Below, piece by piece: positions 10,774 through 20,614 of a stretch of 64,000 nucleotides of DNA. The DNA is from Macrolepiota albuminosa. Its lineage: Eukaryota > Basidiomycota > Agaricomycetes > Agaricales > Agaricaceae. The stretch spans positions 1,149,413-1,213,412 of the forward strand of contig JAMWFC010000073.1 in NCBI GenBank assembly GCA_027475525.1, in the 5' to 3' direction. Made by a program: the position numbers and the translations under genes. The notes below the pieces were generated by a model. That model had not been told where the DNA came from. It saw only the letters and a list, made by a program, of their open reading frames with translations, and ran no database searches. The stretch's first letter is position 1. The number at the start of each line of letters is the position of its first letter.

Positions 10774-12830
10774 GATGATGTTCCAAGAAGAGGACTACTT
10801 ACTAGATAAAGGCTAGAGGATTGTGGCTATAAAATTCTAAAAGAAAATCTAGGAATCAGACACTTTGTATAGGAACATATGCAGAATGTGAATTGCATAC
10901 TACAACATATCAAGTATGCAGGCAGCACTTTCTCAGGAACCAAGTCCATTCTCTGTGCAGACAAGATAACAGTAGTAGGGCATCTCTACTCTTAGAGACT
11001 GAGAAGTATGCTGCCATAATGGATTGGGGTGACTGTCACAATCTATACAATGTGAGGCAATTTTTAGGTACCTGTGAAACATTCAGGATGTTTATTAAGG
11101 ACTATGCTCAGGTATCCAAACCTATAAACAACCTAACCAAGGATGAGATGAGACCATGTTTGAATGGGAAGACAAACAGAAAGAGCCATGAGAAAAATGA
11201 AGAGATGCTTGGCTGAATATGCAGCTCAAAGACCACTTAATTATGAGTTGAAGGATGTGGTCATATGGGCTGTTGACACACATTAGATGGCAGTAGACTT
11301 TGGTATCTTCCAGGAGGATGAAGAAGATCTTAAACATTAGTATTGTGCATGAGTGGGATCTATACCCTTGAATGAGCAAGAATCTCAGTTCTCACAGCCA
11401 AAAAGAGCTTTATAGATTAATAAGAGCATTGCAAGTTAGCAGTTACTAGTTGCTAGGGTGCCATAAGCTAGTCAAATACCTGAAGGGCATGTTGAGTAAT
11501 CTGGGCATAGGCCCAAACATTATGACATGTGCCCAGGAAAACCTTTAGTATGGATGGGTTGTCTTTTAGTAGAGGAGCTGAAGTGAAGGAAGCACAAACC
11601 TGAGATGGCCAGAAGGAGGCAGGTTCAGAGGCTACTAAGAGTAACAAGTTTTGCACAGAGTAGGGCACTTTTGCCAGCAGAGGTGGTGTGTAATACTGCT
11701 AGGTACAATGACCACAAAAGGTTAGCCAGAGAAAAAACACTGGATGAGTGGTTAGAGGATGTACAAACTTGGTTGAAGAATCCAGAGTAAATACCAACAG
11801 AGTTAAAAGGTTGAAATCATCAATGGTTCTTTATATTTGCATGCCAATTCTTCTTTGAGCAAAACAGACAGCTATACCAAAGAGGAGAAGAAGGAAAACA
11901 TAAGTTGGTAGTAGAGCAGGAAAGGACATCCACATGCTGCAAGCTGCCCATGACAGCTTAGGATACTAGAGGCTATATGCAATCAAAGAGTTGATTAGAG
12001 AGCAGTCCTGGTGGCCCAAGATGGAGGCAGATGTGCAGTGGTATGTAAGTACATGTGAAGCATGCCAGAAAAGACAGAAGACCTTACTGGTATGGCTACC
12101 CATAGTAATATATACCCCATACATCTTTGAGATCATCCATATTGATACACTGCATATGACCCCACTGTCTAATAGGTGTAAATATATAGTGCACAGATGA
12201 TGTGGATTGTTATCATAGATGAAGAGCTGGCTATTGAGGAAAGAAAATCACAGGACTATTGGACAGTATGATGTGATCTGTAGATGGAGTTGCCTGCATC
12301 ACATCATAACAGATAATGCCAAACAGTTTAAGAAAGTCATTGAATAGTTGGAGGAGAAATATGAAATAACAGGCATTACTCTTGCTCCATACAATTCACA
12401 GTCAAATGGGAGAATAGAGCAGCCACATTGAGATGTCCACCAGGCATTATATAAGGCCTGCAAAGATAAGTAAGTTACAATGACATTGGTACTTCCACCA
12501 TATTATGTGGGTTGACCACATAACAGTCTGCAAGTGCTTTGGTTGCTTGCCATTCTTCATGGTGATGGGAGTGCATCCTATTATACCTTTAGACTTAGCT
12601 GAAGTAACATAGTTAATTGGGTGGCCAGAAGGGCCAGTATCTATGGAGGAGTTGGTAAGTTAATGAGCACATGCACTGGCTAAATACACCATGCATGTAG
12701 CAGAAATGCACAAGTGAGTAGGGAAGGCAAAACTCAGCTAGGCTGCCTGGTTTGCTAAAAAAAACATGAGCACACAATAGAAAACTATGATTTCAAGCCA
12801 TGTGACTTGGTACTAGTGAGAATTCAAAAT
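10774..12830 (+). pseudogene. Ty3/gypsy pol relic (RT end, RNase H, integrase)
   Basis: The text begins at the RT active site region (DDVPRRG), then shows the connection sequence FLGT.ETFRMFIKDYAQVSKPINNLTKDE, RNase H, and an integrase zinc-finger CEACQKRQK near 12,060. Fragments of the catalytic core and C-terminal region (MHVAEMHK, VGKAKLS) follow to about 12,830. Every part carries stops and frame changes. The family is distinct from A and resembles the gag at 16,270 and the RT at 13,251. The Tc1 relic inserted at a TA just before the RT motif. Confidence 0.8.
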
Positions 12831-13250
12831 AAAACATAAGTATTGCTACTATCCAGTGATTCATACTTTCTGATAGTTGAATGTCTGGATTCTGTAACAT
12901 ACTTTTGATGTAGCATGCATCAACTTTGACAATCAAACTTTGAACCCCAATGAAATACATTCATAGCACCTGAAACAATCACAATAATCTGTGTAACTCC
13001 AGCTTTGGCTAACTGTAGCACAATTCTCTGTTATTGAGGATAATTGATCTGAAGAAATTGTAGCATCTAATCTTGACTAGCACCAAAAGAAGCAACTATG
13101 ATGTATGATGTGTCAATAGTAAGTACATATAACAGGGTGTGACATAGCACAGTTAATAGATACTAAAGGTTTTCCTTCCTGTAGCACCTTCACCAGATTT
13201 TTTCAATTGGAAGAATTTGCACAGCACCATTCAGATATCGGGATTTGCCA
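12831..13250. other. AT-rich, no gene seen
   Basis: No open frame of note and no repeat border could be defined. It is probably decayed gypsy sequence between the two relics on either side. Confidence 0.3.
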
Positions 13251-13604
13251 GATATACTTTGGGCTTTCTATTTACTAAGGGCCAATCTTTTGGTCTGGTC
13301 CCTTGACATCAACATTATCAATGAAGCTAAGCACATTGTAGGAAATCTTGAATTGAAGTATAAATATAATATCATCATGAAATATTGGTACTGAGTTGAT
13401 CCAACTCATAGAGAATTGTAGTTCCTCCAACAGTGTTTGAAATGTCATTAAATCTCTAGATGATGAATGAATGAGGCACTCATTGTAGCCAACATATAAA
13501 TCCAAGGTAGCACCACATATATGTCCTGCAAAAGACTCAGCAATGTGATTGGGAAATGGTGGTACTCCTAAATGATGAATTGTAATCTTATTCAGCAGTT
13601 CCAA
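13251..13604 (-). pseudogene. Ty3/gypsy reverse transcriptase fragment
   Basis: The 109-codon frame reads LLNKITIHHLGVPPFPNHIAE, GATLDLYVGYNE, SRDLMTFQT, then NSVPIFHDD. This matches fingers and palm of a gypsy RT. The catalytic YIDD site appears as FIDNVDV, so both the tyrosine and the second aspartate are changed. The family is that of 10,774-12,830 but lies on the opposite strand, so this is a separate or inverted fragment. Confidence 0.78.
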
Positions 13605-14540
13605 ACTGGGACCAAAAGCAATTTACTATTCTTTTTCAATATGCAGAACTATCTAGAGTAGTATGCTGAATTTGGGGGCTTGTACATACTAGCTGCTATC
13701 TTGAAAAAAATAATTTTGCAAACTTTGGCCTCTATTTCTGATGGTATGGGCTGATTGTGTTCTGTTCATGGCATGTGCAGGATAGTTAGTATAACCACTG
13801 GTGAAAAGATGTCAGTTCATAGTTTACCAAGCAAATGCCCCATTTTGTTTTTGCATTATTGTGGGTGCTAAGAAATAGCACCTTTTGCTCTGCCATAAAC
13901 TGTCTTGTCAGTTTAAAAGGTGGTGGATTTGAATTGAATTTGGAAAGGGTTGCTAACAGGTTGCTGATTATATGCCACTGAGCTCACAACCAGCTGTGTT
14001 TTTAGCACCACTGTTTTATACTTTTTATTTACTTAACACCCTTGCATTTAGGTGTGCTACTGCTAGTAAATGAATTATAAATAGAATTATTGTTTTTAGC
14101 AAAACCTGATATCAAGAGTTCTTTAGAATCAGGATTATAAATGAAATAAGTGTCTGTTGAAAGATTTTGTAATATTGGAAGCCATTAAATATAAGTATGA
14201 CAAGGCATTGCTAGCACAGAGTATATGATATAAGGCTTAGTTGCCCAGTCTAATGATTATAGTCCAAGATTTGCACTTCATCTCCATGATCCTCATTACT
14301 TATTTTCTTGATAGTGTTGGAAAACCCAAGCAATGTGCTATCCTGGTGTTGGAGCTAGCAAGTATTTCTAGACGCAAACTGGAATGTTAAAGACTGAATC
14401 AATAGATAAGACTGAGCATCTTCAATTTAGCAGTTGATTAGATTGAGAAAAAGAAAGATGCCCAGTGGTGGAATTTATACTACTAGTCACATGTCTATGC
14501 TTTGCGGTGGGCAGTTCTGCATCCTGAATATGTCATAGTT
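13605..14540. other. AT-rich, no gene seen
   Basis: I see no conserved protein motif on either strand. The first ~100 bases may continue the minus-strand RT fragment upstream. The rest may hold the 3' end and LTR of the copia relic to the right, but no TG...CA borders could be set. Confidence 0.3.
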
Positions 14541-15330
14541 CAACATTCCCACCTGACTGAGTGCCCACAGCATCATCAAAGTTCATCTTGGGAAAACTCA
14601 CTAACCAGACCCATATTCCAACATAGCTTGTCAACAGCTTCTTGTTTCAAAGATTTTGTAAGCAAATCAGTGACCATGTCCTCAGTCAGGATGTAGATTG
14701 GTTTTATCTTTCCATTGTTGACTGCTTTTTATAGCCAGAACCAGTGGTGATCCAGATGTTTTAAATGGCCATATGCTCAGGTTGTTTTGAGACCAATATT
14801 GCCAACTGATTGTTGATGTTAAGGATAGAGGGAGTGGATTGAGGAGTGCCAATGTTGGCAAGGAAATTATGCATCTAGCAAAGGTCTCCTCTGGTCTTAC
14901 TGGTGGCAACAAATTAAGCCTCAGTGCTAGAAAGGGCAACTATGCTTTGGAGCCTCAACATTTAGCTTACCACCCCACCCACAACAAGGAGGATTGAACC
15001 AGAAGTGGAACAACCATTATCTGGATTGCCACCATGGTCTGCATCAGTGTAAGCAAGAAAGGGGGAAGTAGATTGGCTGGCAATGACAGAGTACTCTATT
15101 TTGTAATCCAGTATGCTACAAAGCCAGGTTGAGCATTGAATTGGCAAAGCACATCCACAGTAAATGCTATGTCTGGGCATATACACATAGCAAAGTAAAG
15201 TAGGGCATCTTTAGCCTAGATGTACAGAAGAAAGCACATCTTCTCAATCTCCTCAGGTGTTGTAGGGCTGTCAGCCTTGGTTGAGAAGGGTTTGATGTCT
15301 CATGAGATTGCTACCAAGATCATACATATT
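14541..15330 (-). pseudogene. Ty1/copia pol C-terminus (RT end and RNase H)
   Basis: On the minus strand, 15,330-15,190 matches the region after copia RT (TRALQ.../PDIAF-type text in shifted frames). 15,186-14,962 contains AYTDADHGGNPDNGCSTSGS, the RNase H signature of copia elements, where TDADWAG is usual. Further RNase H sequence (LQSIVALSSTEA) follows in another frame at 14,960-14,900. The copy is frameshifted and inactive. It could be another part of the same family as the copia relic at 1609-3474. Confidence 0.8.
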
Positions 15331-16260
15331 GCTAAGTCACTTTTATTGATGATCATTCAATATTGGTGTTGCATAATACCAAGTTTTATTTAGGTAGGAT
15401 TCCAAAAGTACTTGATTTGTTACAAAAACAGAACACAAGCTCAGAACCCACTCTTGAAACTAGATGACAGGCTCATTTCTTTGCCTCACTATGACATATA
15501 TCTGCCATTCAATTAGCTGGTCATATTTGGAGTCAAGTTCAAAGACTTGCCACAAGTGGTGTTAATTTTTGGTCTCACATTTAAAAGAGTCATTGCTCAA
15601 CTTAGTGTATTTCTCTAGCAGTGGTGGCAAGCTTTCTCTATGAGGCTTTTATGCTACTCTACTTGCCTATTTTACAGTATATTAATTACTAGGTCTATCA
15701 AGGCATGTTTTTACAGACTCATTCTTAGCTATTTACTTAGTGGTGTAATCCTGTATGATTACTATGATACTTACAATTTCAAGGCTATGTCACAATATGA
15801 TGTAGCCTCTGTGTTCTGATATATATCTAGGTTGGAATATACTGGTTCTGGGGGGTTCTTGATTCTCCTTTCCTACTCTCTTGCTACATATCTACTTGAG
15901 AGACTGCCGCCACCTTTTTCCTAACACTGCTTTGTCAATAGTGCTTATATCACAACAAGAATAAAATGTGGTCTTGTTCTGTGCCTGTGCAAACTCAAAA
16001 CTGCACAGATTACATTTTTTTTAAACATCATGCTACATTGTTATTTCCAATCTGTCTTCCGTTGTCACAAGGAGTAGGGCCTGACAACTACCACCTTCAT
16101 TGCCCTTGTGATCAATACCCTTGTTGTCATCTCTAGTCCAGCCTGTCTCTGCTCAGAGTATGCATTGTGAGAGCTCTCATTGAGTGAGAAAAAAAATCAA
16201 CAGACTCAAGTGAATCATCATCTTCCCTGATTTAAAAAAAACAATTGAGTATCTGTTACA
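15331..16260. other. AT-rich, no gene seen
   Basis: Neither strand gives a recognisable domain. The position suggests copia remnants on the left and leader/LTR of the gypsy gag element on the right, but no repeat borders or TSD were found. Confidence 0.3.
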
Positions 16261-16269
16261 CATGCAAAT

Positions 16270-17211
16270 ATGGAGGCATCAATCATGGCTGTATGCAAAG
16301 AAAAGATCTCAAAACCACCCATTGTCACCAAAGGCAACCTCACACCTGAGGTAGTGCAAAATTTTGTTGACTATTCCATGGATTTCTTTCAGCATAAAGA
16401 AGTAGTGGAGGCGGATCAGGTGTGGCAAGTATACACAGCTTTTAAAGATCATCATATCTGGGACTGGATCTCAGCCAAACATGATCATGTCCTTAAGCTT
16501 TTCTTTGAAGAGTTTGTGGCAGAGATAAAGGAAAAGTATCTGGCCGCAGACTGGAAGGAAGAGATGAGAATCTGCATTTACTCCGCAACCTTTGATCCAA
16601 CAAAGAAGACCTTTTGAAATTTTGCATGTCAGTTTTAGAAGCTCAATTTGCTGCTGGCTGAGACAAACAGTTATTTTGATCCCAATACAATGTGCACCCA
16701 GTTAGAAGCAAAAATAGACCTGTCCCTCCAACAATTGTACAAGAGCAAGAAGATAAGTTTGGAGAAGGATTTTCAGAAGTGGTTGGAGTCCATCTGTATT
16801 GTCGACAATACTCATCATTTTTCAGAGAAACAATAATATAAAATTGCAGATGAGGCAGTCTGCACAGCAAAAAAGCCGTTGTTAACAACTCCAAGCATAA
16901 TTTCTTGGCACAATGTATGAACAATTTGACAAACACCGCTACTACGTCCTCTGCACCAAAACTGCCTGCCTTGACCACCAATGAATGTAAAATTCTTGCA
17001 GCAAATGAAAGATGCTTCAAGTGTCATATTTTGTTTGCAGGCCACCTGTCTTGTGACTGTAAGAACGGGTTTCCTGATGCCACAAATTACCAAACTGTTA
17101 CTCAGACAATGGTAAATGCTCACAAGGTGTCATATGCCCAAGCATCTAAGACTGCACCAACTGTGAAACCAATTGCAGCTGTTGCAGCTGTAGCATCAGT
17201 ATCTTCGACTC
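16270..17211 (+). pseudogene. Ty3/gypsy Gag gene, frameshifted
   Basis: 16,270-16,617 is an open Gag N-terminus (KEKISKPPIVTKGNLTPEVV, DHHIWDWISAKHD, LAADWKEEMRI). The frame then shifts at 16,618. 16,648-16,836 and 16,905-17,216 carry the rest, with a zinc knuckle (CFKCHILFAGHLSCDC) that binds RNA in the capsid. Gag assembles the virus-like particle in which reverse transcription takes place. The gene ends exactly at the LTR at 17,212, so pol is missing. Confidence 0.82.
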
Positions 17212-17446
17212 TGTAACGAAGTTACAGGAATTGTGAGAGCTTAGGTTCACACTGCACAGAATCAGACCAGTCCAGTCTATTGACTATGTAGTATCAACAC
17301 AAAAATAAGCTGCTTTGTAAGCAGCTGGATAACTAATTATATACGAATGTAAATAAATATTATATTATAATAAATATAATATAATATGTACTACTATACA
17401 ATAAGTAAAGCTATGTGGCCAACGCCACATAGCGGACTACGCTACA
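17212..17446 (-). repeat. 3' LTR of element B
   Basis: Read on the minus strand it starts TGTAGCGTAG and ends TTCGTTACA (235 bp). The core is very AT-rich. It shares the CAGCTGCTTACAAAGCAGC hairpin-like segment and the following ~80 bp with the C-element LTR at 55,465-55,667. A G-rich tract immediately upstream fits a polypurine tract. Confidence 0.75.
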
Positions 17447-17491
17447 CACCCCCCAATCAGACCGAGCTACGGTCTCGAGATAATACGACGG

Positions 17492-20185
17492 TCATGCCGT
17501 CAGTAAGTCTGGGACGGGGGCAATGGGAGAGTCCCCAGGCTCCCGGAATGGATCGGCAGTCGCGTCGTCCATGTTGTAGTCGAGGAGTTCATCCTCGGGT
17601 GCGGGCACATAAGAAGTGCCCGAAGGCCCTGCTACTGGCAGGGAATCGTCGTAGTCCCGGAGGGGGGACAGTGTGAGAGTGGGGTCGATGGTCGACCCCG
17701 AGACGGGTGGTTGGGGATCAGGCAGATCCCCGGTGTCGGATGGGTACTGGCGTGTCCAGATGTTGCGGGCATGAATGTCTTGCCTGATGAAGAGGTACAT
17801 CCCCTTGGCCAGCGCGTCGTCGTATGCACGACGACTGTCCTGCTGCTGGAGCATCAGGCGTTGGCGATTGCCGATGGTGGCCTCGCGCCACCCATCCCAC
17901 TGAGGGATGGACTGGGGTGTACCGTAGTGGTCGAGGCGTTGTAGCCTCTCGTCGTCGATAGCAGCCGCCTCGTTGTAGAGCCGGCTGTCGCTGAAGAATA
18001 GGTGGGCCAAGTAGGTGACCCCATAAGTGTACGCGTGGTCAGCCCAGCTGACCGGGATTTGGTTGTGAAGAAGGACGCGTAACGCGTCCGAAGTGGAGAA
18101 CACGGAAGCTGACGCTTCCGGAATGTCCACAGCCCGAACCTCGAAGGTAGGGTCGTCGGCGTGGATGGGCTCAAAGACTCGCCCCGTGGCCGCCTCGTAC
18201 TCAGCCACGGCCTCTTTATAGAGGCCTGGCCTGGCGAAGACGTAGGCCAGGTACTTGTGTACCGTGGCCTTAGAGGGGCGGCTGGCGCTGAGGGCGCATA
18301 CAAGCGCAAACCCAAAGAGGCTGCGCCAATGAATGCACATGGCTCGGTCCATGGCCAGACCGGTCCACACATTGGACGTCCCAGGACGTCCATAAAGGAG
18401 GGCGTATGAGCCCAGGTAGTCCAAAGCAAATGGTTGCTTTGGATCAGGGGGGGTAAGGCCGACGAAGGCAATCTTCCCTCCCTCTTTGCGGTGATAGAGC
18501 CGCGACGGCACAATCATTCACGGGAAGCTCTCCCGCTCCTCTGGACTCGCGAAGGGTACCGCAATAGTCCTATACTCGACCTCGTCGAGTAAATGAGACA
18601 TAGCTCTGTCTCGGGCTGTAGGGTGGCAGTTGAGCGCCACCCACTTGAATTCGTTGAGCAAGAGGTAGCCCAACTGACGCTGACAAAGCGGCGTAAACTG
18701 GTTGTTAACCAGTGCGTGAAGTCTGCGGACTTCTCGAGGACTGCGGGGAAACCCGCGAGGTGCAACTTGGTACACCTTACTGTTGTGGGGCGTCGCGGCG
18801 GCATTGCCCTGTTTATCGTCCTCGAAGGACCTAGCTGCACGGGCTTCTTGCCCGACGAAGATGGTATTGGTCATTGGTGACCAATAGAATTGGGGAGCCA
18901 ACCCCGTGCCAAAGAATGAGTTCTGGCGCTCAATAGTGTGATCACGGTAGATCACCACACCGAGCGCATCAGGGATGCGCCCGGTTTCGTCCTCAAGGAG
19001 GGCGGCCCCTCGTTTGGCGCTGTTCTGCGCCCGACGCTCCATCTTGGCTTGTCGATTGCTGTTGCGCCGTTCGCATGCCATATGTTGTGCCGCCGTCTCG
19101 TGCGGCACTGGGGATTCCATACGAGCCTCTTCAGGCTCCTCATACCACTCGTCATCGGAGGGCGGAGAGGGCAGCCTCTCCAGCTCCGACTTCTCAGATC
19201 GTGGGTCCATTGCCCACACACACCGCGGGAGTCGGGCTGGCAAGCCCTCTACCAGTATAGCGGGTAAGAAGGGGATGTTAGCCCCTGGGGCCCCTTTCGG
19301 GGCATCTTCGGGGAAGTGCACGTTGATGTAGGCGCGCACTTCCGGTTGCTTACCCCGACGATCCTTTCGGGGTTGTGAGGCCTTGGCCTCAGTGGGGCGT
19401 GTGCTCACACCCCTGGAACTCTGCTCCCCAGAGTACGTGGTGGATACCACGGATACTGGTCGCGAAGACGCGACCTCAGACGCGCCGCTGGCGAGGCGCT
19501 GGATAAGCCGGGGGGCGGCTGGAGCAGGAACATCTTCATAAGGGAGGATGTCCCGTCCTAGACCGGCCTCCCGGCCAGGGGCAGCAACGCTCGACTTAAT
19601 CGAGCAGGAGGGCGCGTCCTCCACTCCTTGCCGACGCGCCCTTTTGCTGGAGTCGGTGTCCCGACTTGGGGGTGTAGACTGCCGCTTACAAGCGGCCGAT
19701 AGGGCAAGGAGATCAGTTTTGCGCTGAGCGCGCATGTGATCCATGTCGTCCATCATCTGGCAGATGAGGATGACTGCCTCCGCATCGCAGAGGAATGATG
19801 ACTCTGCGGGTACATCGTACCCATTATCTCCCAGTCGTTGGAGAAGGGTAGCCAGGACTAAGTCCTGGCTGTGAGTGGGCTCGACAGCCCGTGCTTTTCC
19901 TTTGTCGCGTCAAGGACGCAACTCTTCTTCCGAGCTGGGCTCAGATTGGTGCGGCATTTCCAGCCACTGTAGCAAGGAGAGCTTGGCCAGGCTCTCCGTC
20001 AGCGCATTGGACGATGAACCAACGCTTCGTTCTGTATTGAGAGTTTCTGCTCTCTCAATGGCCACGGTGGCCTGCACGAGGGATGCTCGGCGTCCCTCTA
20101 GGTTATCGGTTGGTACTGTGGTCAACAGAGAAATCGACCAGCCTCCCTTGGCTTGCGACTCATGCGAGTCGCTGTACTGGGGCAT
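17492..20185 (-). pseudogene. Accessory retroelement protein of unknown function (898-codon frame, two TGA)
   Basis: A single reading frame runs from ATG 20,185 to TGA 17,492, broken only by TGA at 19,912-19,910 and 18,520-18,518. Both could be CGA arginine codons changed by one transition. The N-terminal third is Ser/Arg/Pro-rich, low complexity. Conserved blocks shared with the accessory gene of element A include DHTIERQNSFF, VAPRGFPRSP, LLYGRPGTSN...HWRSLFG and LLHNQIPVSWADHAYTY. The C-terminus is acidic. I see no transmembrane segment, nuclease, RT or integrase motif and do not recognise the family. The segment is GC-rich and less decayed than neighbouring elements, which suggests a more recent arrival. 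Confidence 0.8.
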
Positions 20186-20356
20186 TGCGCGTCACCTGTG
20201 TCTGCAGCTGGGAAAGGAGGGTCCGGATCAAGAGAGCCAGTCATAGAAGCACATTTTCAACATGATGCCAACAGAAATTGAGAGGGTTTGATGAGAGTTG
20301 CCTAGTCGGTCACAAGCCTAGAGTCTAAAGCCGATAGCAGAAGATTTAAAAAAATA

Positions 20357-20514
20357 TAACTGTTGGTTACAAGTTAGAACTATCTTGTGTGTATCACACA
20401 GTGCTAAATCAGACCGCAGTATCGGATTGACTAGAACTAGAGTGAATACAAGATGTTGTCTTACATAATACTCTAATGAATGCTTATAGCGTTGTTGATG
20501 CTAGTAACAAGTGT
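20357..20514 (-). repeat. Probable 5' LTR of element B
   Basis: The minus-strand text AGTCAAT...GGTCTGATT...TGTGTGA...TGTAAC aligns in order with the end of the 3' LTR (AGTCAAT...GGTCTGATT...AGTGTGA...TGTAAC). It is shorter and diverged. The outer border is uncertain: TGTTAC begins at 20,509, while the candidate GACTC duplication would place it at 20,514. Confidence 0.5.
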
Positions 20515-20529
20515 GACTCCATTACACAA

Positions 20530-20614
20530 GTTTAACTTTTACATTTTGCATTTACATCTGCATTGTGCTTAATCAAAAGCTCTACAATGTTTAGATGCTC
20601 ATTGAATGCTGCTA
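20530..20614 (-). other. Distal half of an ANK-1 exon, left of the Tc1
   Basis: The text before the TA at 20,613-20,614 and the text after the TA at 38,002-38,003 together make one normal ankyrin exon (GCTGC-TA-T.AAGTGCAGACTG on the plus strand). This shows the two ANK parts were one gene before insertion. In this exon the splice donor position reads TGTAAAAG and a TAA follows at 20,534-20,532. Confidence 0.85.

Larger units (their letters stand above)
17212..20514 (-). mobile_element. Element B: compact LTR element carrying only an accessory gene
   Basis: On the minus strand the order is an LTR-like repeat (20,514-20,357), about 170 bp, one long gene (20,185-17,492), a G-rich tract like a polypurine tract (about 17,453-17,447), and an LTR (17,446-17,212). 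There is no room for gag or pol. The sequence just inside the 5' repeat (TTTTTTAAATCTTCTGC) resembles that inside the LTR of element C (TTTTTAAATCTGCCAGC), as expected for a shared primer-binding region. GACTC occurs at 17,207-17,211 and 20,515-20,519 and may be the 5-bp target duplication. The 5' and 3' repeats are clearly diverged, so the borders need alignment. Confidence 0.6.

Noticed and set aside
17330..17400. Replication origin or centromere-like AT-rich core
   Set aside because: The AT-rich stretch is the internal part of an LTR found again at 55,500-55,560.
17492..20185. Host gene pair in the GC-rich island at 17.5-20.2 kb
   Set aside because: The two frames are one frame split by a TGA, are bounded by LTR sequence and a polypurine tract, and are homologous to a gene inside element A.
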